Part shown: in pieces, positions 1 to 6,020 of the stretch | Numbering within the stretch: position 1 is the stretch's first letter | Layout of the letters: each line of letters opens with the position of its first letter | Source: UBA4735 sp036569845 | Lineage (GTDB): Bacteria > Chloroflexota > Limnocylindria > P2-11E | Length of the DNA: 20,117 nt | Assembly (NCBI GenBank): GCA_036569845.1 | Contig: DATCPY010000067.1 | Span: 1 to 20,117 of the forward strand | Reading direction: 5' to 3' | Notes under the pieces: generated by a model | Database searches by the model: none | What the model saw: only the letters and a program-made list of their open reading frames with translations | Told to the model about the DNA's origin: nothing | Translations under genes and position numbers: made by a program

Positions 1-116
1 GGGAAGTAGGTGTCCCACTGCTCCGCGAGGCGCGGGTAGTCCGGGAAGTTGTGACGTTGCCAGTGCGTGACCGCCTCGTGGTACTGGCGCGGTAGCTGGT
101 GCTGCTGGTCACTCAT
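1..116 (-). CDS. Unrecognised protein, N-terminal 38 residues only (runs off the left edge)
   Basis: An ATG at 116 reading leftward opens a frame that stays open to base 1. The peptide starts MSDQQHQLPRQYHEAVTHW and continues with a polar stretch rich in His, Gln, Tyr and Trp. There is no signal peptide or membrane segment. I do not recognise the family. The start is supported by a TAGACT box seven bases upstream, the same arrangement seen before metG and the nucleotidyltransferase gene, so it is probably transcribed from its own leaderless promoter although it follows the GNAT gene by only 20 bases. No Shine-Dalgarno is visible. Confidence 0.5.
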   Translation of the reverse strand, partial: MSDQQHQLPRQYHEAVTHWQRHNFPDYPRLAEQWDTYF

Positions 117-123
117 CGCGACA

Positions 124-129
124 AGTCTA
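124..129 (-). promoter_or_regulatory. Putative -10 element TAGACT of a leaderless promoter
   Basis: On the minus strand CCTAGACT is followed by seven bases and then the ATG at 116. The same octamer sits six bases before the ATG of metG and of the nucleotidyltransferase gene. No convincing -35 hexamer is seen 16-18 bases further up. The spacing would put transcription start on or next to the A of the ATG. Confidence 0.5.
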
Positions 130-136
130 GGCGCCG

Positions 137-577
137 CTAGAGCCGCTTCTCGAGGGCCGTGAGAGGGGCCGCCGTGAACTGCATCGCCTTGAGGAAGCCG
201 GCGATGTCGGTGTCGGACGCCCCGACCATCGTGCGCGCGATATGCGCGCCCTGGTCCCGGAAGTGCGCGAGCAGGGCATCGATGAGCTTGCGGCCGAGAT
301 CGCGACCGCGCACGTCGGGGTCGACGCCGAAGAACTCGATCCAGCCGGTCGGCTCTTCGAGCCCGAATTCTCCACCGCGGACCTCGCCCATCATGAAGCC
401 CGCGACCTTGCCGCCCACCAGGGCGACCTGCGACGAATCGGCGTCCCGGCGGATGTAGTAGCCGACCCGCTGCTCCCAGACCTCGGGCCGGTACCGCTTG
501 GTGATGCGCTCATCGATCCGGGTGATGCCCTCGATATCGAGCTCGGTCATCGGTCGGATGCGGACGTCGTCGGCCAC
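137..577 (-). CDS. GNAT-family N-acetyltransferase
   Basis: A 146-residue protein of normal GNAT length that probably transfers an acetyl group from acetyl-CoA to a small molecule or protein N-terminus; the substrate cannot be told. It opens VADDVRIRPMTELDIEGI, the usual first strand and helix (VRIRP...D..GI). The acetyl-CoA pyrophosphate loop is VDPDVRGRDLGRKLIDALL (R-G-x-x-L-G variant of Q/RxxGxG/A), preceded by the strand WIEFFGV. A longer frame reaches 658, but the family similarity begins at the GTG at 577, and a TATCCT box lies seven bases upstream of that GTG, which supports this start and a leaderless message. It is transcribed away from the M23 gene and toward the partial gene at the left edge. 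Confidence 0.8.
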   Translation of the reverse strand: MADDVRIRPMTELDIEGITRIDERITKRYRPEVWEQRVGYYIRRDADSSQVALVGGKVAGFMMGEVRGGEFGLEEPTGWIEFFGVDPDVRGRDLGRKLIDALLAHFRDQGAHIARTMVGASDTDIAGFLKAMQFTAAPLTALEKRL

Positions 578-584
578 CTGGCGG

Positions 585-590
585 AGGATA
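585..590 (-). promoter_or_regulatory. Putative -10 element TATCCT of the GNAT gene
   Basis: TATCCT fits TANNNT and ends seven bases before the GTG at 577. The gene has no Shine-Dalgarno. This matches the layout of the TAGACT boxes found before three other genes in the window. Confidence 0.45.
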
Positions 591-878
591 GCCGCGCAGG
601 AACGCGCTTCGCCGTCCCGCTGAACGGGTCCTGTAACTGCGGCCGAGCGAGGTCTCATTCGGGATCAACGGCGTGTCGCCTCGCTGCCGATCCGGGGATG
701 CGTACGGTGCGCGGACATCCGTCAGCCGCACTAGAGGCGTGCCGCATTCGGCCAAGATCGCCGTTTCGGGCCGGAATTCGCACGCTCGACAGTCCTCCGG
801 TGAAGCGAGGCCCTGCTGTGCTGGTCGTCGAGGCATCAGACCGCCGCTGACCGAGCGGACACCTCCACAGTTCGGAGC
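591..878. other. Divergent intergenic region between the GNAT and M23 genes
   Basis: About 300 bases with no convincing gene. Short frames cross it on both strands (for example 673 rightward and 926 leftward), but their arginine-rich translations have no family look. No tRNA cloverleaf or T-loop is seen. AGCGAGG near 650 could pair with CCTCGCT about 26 bases later, which is weak. TACGGT at 703-708 is the only TANNNT candidate noted for the rightward M23 gene, but it is far from the start. Confidence 0.4.
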
Positions 879-886
879 GGGAAGGC

Positions 887-1738
887 ATGACCATCCACCA
901 CACCCGGCTACGGGTCCTCTACGCATCCATCACCGCGGCGCTGCTGCTGCTCGCCTTCGGCGCGCAGGCGAACGCCGACGAGGGCACCCCCGCCACGCCC
1001 GCCCGCGCCGTCCCGCTCGCGCGTGCGATCCCGCGGACCTTTCCCTCATACGACGCACTCCTCAAGACCGCCGCTGCGGTCGCGGCCGATCAGGTCGCCC
1101 TGTACGCCCAGCTCCAGGCGACCGCGGCGGAGCACGATCTCGCGAAGAGCGCCCTCGCCACCGTCGTCGATCCCCGCGTCCGGGGCGGCCTCATCCGAAC
1201 CGAGACGAACGTCAGCGATGAGCCGGCCCTCGCCGGGCTCCGCGCAACGATCGCAGCGACCGAACAGGTGCAGGCGCAGCTCGTCGCGAACGGCGGCCTG
1301 CCGACGCCACCCGCAGCGACCTGGACGCTGCCGCTCGCCGGCGAGATCAGTCAGCCGTTCGGCCCGACCTACCTCGGTCTCGAGCCGTCACGCATCTACC
1401 GCGGCGTCTTCTACTGGAACTTCCATGAAGGCGTCGACATCATCGATCCGGCCGGTACGCCGATCGTCGCGCCGGCCCGCGGCCGCGTCGTGTTCGTCGG
1501 GCGGATGATGGATGGCGCCGAGATCGTCGTGCTCGCGCACGACAACGGCCTCGTGTCGCTCTTCGCGCACCTCGAAGACGGGCCGCTCGCGCCGACGATC
1601 AAGGCCGGCGACATCGTCCAGGCCGGCGATCGCATCGGCGCAGTCGGGCTCACCGGCATGACCACCGGCTACCACCTGCATTGGGCCGTCTACCAGAACG
1701 GCGAACCGATCGACCCGATGGGAACGCTGGGCAAGTAG
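887..1738 (+). CDS. Secreted M23-family zinc metallopeptidase
   Basis: A 283-residue exported protein predicted to cut peptide cross-links in peptidoglycan outside the membrane. Residues 1-30 form a signal peptide: basic start, hydrophobic core near 11-26, and an AQANA cleavage site. Residues 55-135 are Ala-rich helical, possibly a short coiled coil. The M23 (lysostaphin-like) domain is about 147-280. It carries the zinc ligands H180 and D184 in FHEGVD, H228 in FAHLE, and the HLH motif (H263, H265) in GYHLHW. The motifs look intact, so it should be catalytic rather than an EnvC-like regulator. The ATG at 887 has a good Shine-Dalgarno, GGGAAGG, at 879-885. The gene stands alone on the plus strand and converges on the DUF4349 gene. 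Confidence 0.93.
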   Translation: MTIHHTRLRVLYASITAALLLLAFGAQANADEGTPATPARAVPLARAIPRTFPSYDALLKTAAAVAADQVALYAQLQATAAEHDLAKSALATVVDPRVRGGLIRTETNVSDEPALAGLRATIAATEQVQAQLVANGGLPTPPAATWTLPLAGEISQPFGPTYLGLEPSRIYRGVFYWNFHEGVDIIDPAGTPIVAPARGRVVFVGRMMDGAEIVVLAHDNGLVSLFAHLEDGPLAPTIKAGDIVQAGDRIGAVGLTGMTTGYHLHWAVYQNGEPIDPMGTLGK

Positions 1739-1756
1739 CAGCGCCCTAGCGCACAT

Positions 1757-1782
1757 CGGGACGCCCGCGGAGGGGCGTCCCG
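1757..1782. terminator. Strong hairpin between convergent genes, likely bidirectional terminator
   Basis: CGGGACGCCC (1757-1766) pairs perfectly with GGGCGTCCCG (1773-1782) across a six-base loop. It lies 18 bases after the M23 stop and 13 bases after the DUF4349 stop. Neither side has a T-run, so it is not a classical intrinsic terminator. Its place between two tail-to-tail genes still makes a role in transcript ending or 3-prime protection the best reading. Confidence 0.65.
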
Positions 1783-1795
1783 AGCGCGCGGCAGG

Positions 1796-2686
1796 CTAGA
1801 CCGGGCTGCGGAGCGTGCGCCGGCCGCGGGTGAGGATCACCGCGAGGGCCAGGGCGAGAAGCGGGATCCACCCGAAGACCAGCATCCAGATCGCGATGTC
1901 GGCGAAGCCGCGGAGCACCGTTGCGAGCGTGGCGAACGCCGCCGTCGCGGTCTTCGCCGGGTCCCAGGCGGACGACGGCGTGGCGACGGGAGCGATCGCC
2001 GCCGAGTTGATCGAGACGGTGATCGTTGAGAACTGGGTCCGGGTCGAGATCGAGTTCACCTGTCCCTGGAGCTGCTCGATCTGCGTGCGGACGCTCCCAA
2101 GAGCGCTGTCGACCTTGAGGATCTCGTCGATGGTCGTGGCGCGCGCGAGGAGCGCGTTGTAGCGCTGCTCTTCCGCCTGCTTCGCGGCGAGCCGGGCCTT
2201 CACGTCGACGAACTGGTCGGAGACGTCCTGACCGCTCACGGTGGACGACGTCACGTCGGCCTCGAGCGCGCGCAGCCGGCGGAGCGCCTCGGTGAACTGC
2301 TGCGACGGGACCCGCAGGGTAAGGCTCGCGACGTGGTCGTCCTTACCGCCGCTCTCGTTGAGGCCGATGACGTCGCCGCCCAGGTCCAGCGCGACGGCTT
2401 GGGCCTTCTCGGCCGTGGCCCACGGGTCACTCGCCTTCATCGCGATGTTCGCCGTGAGGATGACCGACCGGGTCGGGTCGAACGCCTGCGGCACCGGCAC
2501 GCCATTGATGCCGGTGTCGCTGCCCTGCCCTGGCGCGACGGGTTTCGCGGCCACGTCGGAGACGGGCGCCCCGCCCCGTGCGAGCGTCGAGATGCCTCCG
2601 CCGCTCGCTGTCGTGCCGCTCGCGGATGTCGAGCACGCCGCCAGGAGGAGGACCGCCGGAAGGACCCACATCAGCCGCGTCATCAC
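1796..2686 (-). CDS. DUF4349 lipoprotein with C-terminal membrane helix
   Basis: A 296-residue cell-surface protein of unknown role. The N-terminus is a lipoprotein signal with the lipobox LLAAC (Cys at residue 18), followed by a Ser/Thr/Gly-rich linker. The DUF4349 domain is about 70-235: strand ILTANIAM, strand VASLTLRVP, the region VSDQFVDVKARLAAKQAEEQ that starts a coiled coil running to about 210, then TQFSTITVSI. A hydrophobic helix near 255-285 and the basic tail RGRRTLRSPV anchor the C-terminus. The GTG at 2686 is followed directly by an ATG at 2683; AGAAGG (2694-2699) suits either. It follows tatD by 46 bases, so it is probably the last gene of metG-tatD-DUF4349. The family fits envelope proteins; no enzyme activity is implied. 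Confidence 0.85.
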   Translation of the reverse strand: MMTRLMWVLPAVLLLAACSTSASGTTASGGGISTLARGGAPVSDVAAKPVAPGQGSDTGINGVPVPQAFDPTRSVILTANIAMKASDPWATAEKAQAVALDLGGDVIGLNESGGKDDHVASLTLRVPSQQFTEALRRLRALEADVTSSTVSGQDVSDQFVDVKARLAAKQAEEQRYNALLARATTIDEILKVDSALGSVRTQIEQLQGQVNSISTRTQFSTITVSINSAAIAPVATPSSAWDPAKTATAAFATLATVLRGFADIAIWMLVFGWIPLLALALAVILTRGRRTLRSPV

Positions 2687-2707
2687 GCACCTGCCTTCTC
2701 TCCGGGA

Positions 2708-2720
2708 CCTGCCCGGCAGG
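2708..2720. other. Short inverted repeat between tatD and the DUF4349 gene
   Basis: CCTGC and GCAGG flank a three-base centre. It lies in the 46-base gap, just upstream of the DUF4349 ribosome-binding region. It is short and could be chance. If functional it may be a weak transcript hairpin or an operator half-site pair. Confidence 0.25.
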
Positions 2721-2732
2721 GAGTAGACGTGG

Positions 2733-3500
2733 CTAGTGCCCGGTCGGTTCCCAGCGCGCTCCGAACAGCTCCCGGGCGGCCGTCGCGACGGTCGCCGCGA
2801 GCGACGGCAGGTCCGAGCCGCGCTCCGCGGCCAGGGTCGCGTAGGTGATGGCGACGTACGCCGGCTCGTTCCGCTGGCCGCGGTGGCCCTCGGGCGCCAG
2901 GTACGGCGCGTCCGTCTCGACGAGGAGGGCGTCGGCCACGCGTGCCGCGGCCCGCAGCGCGCCGTTCGCGCGATACGTCACCGGACCGGCGAAGGATGGG
3001 ACGAGACCGAGAGCGCGCCACGCCACCATCTCGTCGGGTCCCTCGCTGTAGCAATGGAGTTGACCGCGAACGGTCTGTCCGGCCAGCATCGCGCGCAACT
3101 GCGGCCCGGCGTCGCGGACGTGCACGACCACCGGCAGCCCGAGGTCGGTCGCAAGATCGAGCTGTGCCCGGAACGCGTGCTCCTGGATCTCGGGCGGCGC
3201 GCTCCGCCCCGAGAGATCGATCCCGATCTCGCCGATGGCCACGACGGTCGGATCCGCGGCGAGACGACGCAGCTCCGAGAGTGTCGCGTCATCGAGCGAT
3301 GCGGCCCGATGCGGATGCACGCCGACCGCGACCCGGACCTCCGGATGCGCCCGCGCGATCGCGATCGCCGCCGTGCTGGAGGCGACGTCCTCGCCGCAGG
3401 TCAGGATGCGCGTGATGCCGGCCTCGCGGGCTCGCGCGAGCACGGCATCGAGATCGCCGGCGAACCGTCCATCGGTGAGATGCGCATGCGCGTCGATCAG
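2733..3500 (-). CDS. tatD: TatD-family metal-dependent hydrolase (CTG start)
   Basis: A 255-residue TIM-barrel amidohydrolase of the TatD/YcfH group, whose studied members are Mg/Zn-dependent 3-prime exonucleases or D-aminoacyl-tRNA deacylases. The metal ligands are present: H5 and H7 in IDAHAHL, E91 in IGEIGID, H127 in VVHVRDA, H149 in LHCYSEG, and D197 in VETDAPYLAP. The C-terminal GHRGQRNEPAYV signature is also typical. The family starts exactly at LIDAHAH. There is no ATG, GTG or TTG near this point in frame, and the CTG at 3500 shares bases with the metG stop as CTGA. I therefore place the start at CTG. A longer frame to 4109 runs through metG and is a shadow. The metG-tatD pairing is common in bacteria. 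Confidence 0.9.
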   Translation of the reverse strand: MIDAHAHLTDGRFAGDLDAVLARAREAGITRILTCGEDVASSTAAIAIARAHPEVRVAVGVHPHRAASLDDATLSELRRLAADPTVVAIGEIGIDLSGRSAPPEIQEHAFRAQLDLATDLGLPVVVHVRDAGPQLRAMLAGQTVRGQLHCYSEGPDEMVAWRALGLVPSFAGPVTYRANGALRAAARVADALLVETDAPYLAPEGHRGQRNEPAYVAITYATLAAERGSDLPSLAATVATAARELFGARWEPTGH

Positions 3501-5056
3501 GGCGCTTTCGCAGTCTCCAGACGGGGGAAGAGCGCCGGACCGGCGTGCACCCTTCGACCAGGTTCGAGCAGACCCCAGCGTGCCACGTCGGGCCAGCGTG
3601 CTGCGGACGGCGAGGGCAGGCCGAGCTGGCGGCAGATCGAGTCGGCCACGTTCGGCATGTATGGCCACACGGCGTGGGCGATGATGCGCAGCGACTCGAG
3701 ACCGGCGTACAGCGAGGCCCCGACCGCCAGCGCGTTCGCCGGATCCTTCGCGAGCTTCCACGGCTGGGTGGTCTGGTAATGCTTGTTCGCGGCGTCGACG
3801 AGCGAGAAGATCGCGGCGAGCGCGTCGGAGAAGTGCAGCTGCGCAGCGGCGGCATCGTGTTCTTCGACCGCGCGGTTCGCGGTCGCATGTAGCGCGATCT
3901 CCGACTCCCCTTCGCCGCCGGAGCGCGGCACCACGCCTTCGCAGTAGGTCTCGACCATCTTCATGGTCCGCGACACCAGGTTCCCGAGACCGTTCGCGAG
4001 ATCGGCATTGAAGCGCGCGTTGAACTGCTCGGGGCTGATCGGCGAATCCTCGATCTTCTCGAACGGCGCGTCGCGCAGCACGAGGTAGCGGATCGCGTCG
4101 CTCCCCCATTCCTTCGCCGCGGCGATCGGGTCGATCATGTTCCCGCTCGAGCGCGACAGTCGGCCCTCACCCATGGCGAGGAAGCCGTGCGCGAAGACCT
4201 GCCGCGGCAGCTCGATGCCGGCGGCCATGAGCATCGCCGGCCAGAAGAGGCAGTGGAACCGGGTGATGTCCTTGCCGATCACGTGCACGTCCGCGGGCCA
4301 CCACTTCTTGAACGTCGTCTCGTCCGCCCCGAAGCCGACGCCGGTGACGTAGTTGATGAGCGCGTCGAACCAGACCCAGACGACGTGATCGGGGTGGTCA
4401 GGGAACGGGATACCCCACGTGAGGTTCCGCCGCGACACACTGACGTCCTTCAGGCCACGATCGAGCCAGCCGAGGACCTCGTTGCGCCGCGCTTCGGGGA
4501 CGCAGAAGTCCGGGTTCTTCCGGTAGAGATCCTTCAGCTTTCCCTCGTACTTCGACAGCCGGAAGAAGTAGTTCTCCTCTTTCAGTTGCTGGATGTACTC
4601 AGGATGGGTCGGATGGATCGGGCACCGTCCGTCGACCAGTTCGTCCTCATCCTTGAATGCTTCGCAGCCCAGGCAGTACAGCCCCTCGTACGACGCGAGG
4701 TAGACGTCGTCGTTCGCGATCCAACGTCGCACGAACTCCTGCACCCCTTTGACGTGGTCGGGGTCGGTCGTTCGGATGAATCGGTCGTACGAAATGTGCC
4801 ACGCGTCGGCCATCTGCCTGAACTCGGCGGCGTGCTGGTCCACGAGGGCACGCGTCGTGACGCCCTGGGCCTTGGCGGCCACCTCGTTCCGGGTGGCGTT
4901 CTCGTCGGTGCCCGTCAAGAAGAAGACCTCACGACCCCGTTGGCGGTGGAACCGGGCGAGGGCGTCGGTACCAGCGAACTCGTAGGCGTGGTGCAGCCCA
5001 GGGCGATCGTTCACGTAGGCGATCGCCGTCGTGACATAGAACTTTTGGCCCGGCAT
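3497..5056 (-). CDS. metG: Methionyl-tRNA synthetase
   Basis: A 519-residue class Ia aminoacyl-tRNA synthetase that charges initiator and elongator tRNA-Met with methionine. The Rossmann domain opens FYVTTAIAYVNDRPG, as in other bacterial MetRS. A one-knuckle zinc site (C128, C131, C145, H148) sits in the connective peptide, followed by WGIPFPDHPDHVVWVWFDAL and HVIGKDITRFH. The anticodon helical domain runs from about 340 to the end. There is no C-terminal EMAP/tRNA-binding domain. Two signatures are divergent. The HIGH position reads GLHH (residues 20-23), with glycine where the first histidine of HLGH stands in Thermus. KMSKS reads RLSRS (299-303). The ATG at 5056 has no Shine-Dalgarno but has a TAGACT box six bases upstream. 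It is probably followed by tatD and DUF4349 in one operon. Confidence 0.95.
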   Translation of the reverse strand: MPGQKFYVTTAIAYVNDRPGLHHAYEFAGTDALARFHRQRGREVFFLTGTDENATRNEVAAKAQGVTTRALVDQHAAEFRQMADAWHISYDRFIRTTDPDHVKGVQEFVRRWIANDDVYLASYEGLYCLGCEAFKDEDELVDGRCPIHPTHPEYIQQLKEENYFFRLSKYEGKLKDLYRKNPDFCVPEARRNEVLGWLDRGLKDVSVSRRNLTWGIPFPDHPDHVVWVWFDALINYVTGVGFGADETTFKKWWPADVHVIGKDITRFHCLFWPAMLMAAGIELPRQVFAHGFLAMGEGRLSRSSGNMIDPIAAAKEWGSDAIRYLVLRDAPFEKIEDSPISPEQFNARFNADLANGLGNLVSRTMKMVETYCEGVVPRSGGEGESEIALHATANRAVEEHDAAAAQLHFSDALAAIFSLVDAANKHYQTTQPWKLAKDPANALAVGASLYAGLESLRIIAHAVWPYMPNVADSICRQLGLPSPSAARWPDVARWGLLEPGRRVHAGPALFPRLETAKAP

Positions 5057-5062
5057 CTCGGT

Positions 5063-5068
5063 AGTCTA
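5063..5068 (-). promoter_or_regulatory. Putative -10 element TAGACT of metG, overlapping a plus-strand TAGTCT
   Basis: On the minus strand CCTAGACT is followed by six bases and the metG ATG, so the message would be leaderless. The same bases read TAGTCT (5062-5067) on the plus strand, also TANNNT, 14 bases before the GTG at 5082 of the permease gene. The divergent genes are separated by only 25 bases, so the promoters must overlap one another or the coding regions. Confidence 0.5.
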
Positions 5069-5081
5069 GGTCGGAGCAGTG

Positions 5082-6020
5082 GTGGAACGCGGAACGGCCA
5101 CACGCGTATCGATGGCCGTGTTGATCCGTCTGCTCCTCGTGATCCTCACCTTCGTCCTCATCATCGTGCTGTCGCAGGTCGCGCTCGTCTCCGCGCGCAC
5201 ACGGCTCGAACGCGCGGATCTGCCGACCATCGCGCAGCAGACCTGGGAAGGGACGTCGGACTACTTCACGAGCCTCGCGACCGGATCGCTCGGCGAGGCG
5301 AGCTCGACCTCGATCCTCGGCGGCCAGCGGCGGGCGATGGGCGAGCTGCTCCTGGACGCCTACTGGAAGAGCATGGTCCTGGTCTTCCTCGCGGTCGGCA
5401 TCGCCACGGTCCTCGGTGTCGCGGTCGGCGTCCTCGCCGCGGCCTCGCGCGGCCTACGGTTGCGGGGCATCCTGCTGACGGCGACGACGCTCACGGTGTC
5501 GCTGCCGTCCTTCCTCATCGCGATCCTGCTCATCCTCGGTGGCGCTGAGGTGACCGCGCGCTTCGGAGTCCGGCTCTGGCCGACGTTCGGGTTCGGGATC
5601 GATGATCACCTCATCGTCCCGGTGATCGTGCTGGCCGCGCGACCGTTCGCGCAGATCGCGAACTTCGCGTACGTCGCGACGGAGGACGTTCTCAAGCTCG
5701 ACTACATCCGCACCGCGCGCGCGAAGGGCCTGATCGAGTCGGTCGTCGTCGCGCGGCACGCGCTTGGCAACGCGGCTGTGCCGATCATCGGCGCCGTCGC
5801 GAGCGGGCTGTCGATCGCGCTCTCGACGCTTCCTGTGGTCGAGGTCTTCTTCAGCTGGCCGGGGCTCGGTTTCGCGCTGCTTCAGGCCGTCCGTCGCTTC
5901 GACGCCGCCACCGCGGGAACGCTGCTCGGTGCGCTCGCGGTGACGATCGCGATCATCCGGTTCGGCCTCGACGCGCTCGCGGGCCACTTCGCGCACCGTG
6001 CGACCGGGACGACGACATGA
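5082..6020 (+). CDS. ABC transporter permease, DppB/OppB type
   Basis: A 312-residue inner-membrane subunit of a peptide/nickel-type ABC importer. One helix lies near the N-terminus (about 13-36), followed by an extracytoplasmic loop, then five more helices at about 97-120, 128-152, 176-195, 229-250 and 280-298. The permease loop that docks on the ATPase is DYIRTARAKGL (about 207-217). After it come HALGNAAVPIIG and the family signature VVEVFFSWPGLG. GTG codons occur at 5079 and 5082; GGAG at 5073-5076 gives a five-base spacer to 5082, so I chose that one. It overlaps the next gene by four bases (ATGA). No ATPase or solute-binding-protein gene is nearby, so the other subunits must be encoded elsewhere. 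Confidence 0.9.
   Translation: MERGTATRVSMAVLIRLLLVILTFVLIIVLSQVALVSARTRLERADLPTIAQQTWEGTSDYFTSLATGSLGEASSTSILGGQRRAMGELLLDAYWKSMVLVFLAVGIATVLGVAVGVLAAASRGLRLRGILLTATTLTVSLPSFLIAILLILGGAEVTARFGVRLWPTFGFGIDDHLIVPVIVLAARPFAQIANFAYVATEDVLKLDYIRTARAKGLIESVVVARHALGNAAVPIIGAVASGLSIALSTLPVVEVFFSWPGLGFALLQAVRRFDAATAGTLLGALAVTIAIIRFGLDALAGHFAHRATGTTT

Noticed and set aside
591..886. tRNA, small RNA or small protein gene in the gap before the M23 gene
   Set aside because: No T-loop or cloverleaf pairing, and the short frames have no recognisable start site or conserved look. Only weak pairing was found.
3501..4109. Upstream extension of tatD to an ATG at 4109
   Set aside because: The added 200 residues lie within metG and have no relation to TatD; family similarity starts at 3500.
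4187..5548. Plus-strand frame of 453 codons
   Set aside because: It is antisense to metG and then out of frame with the permease gene; composition is Arg/Glu/His-rich and no motif is seen.
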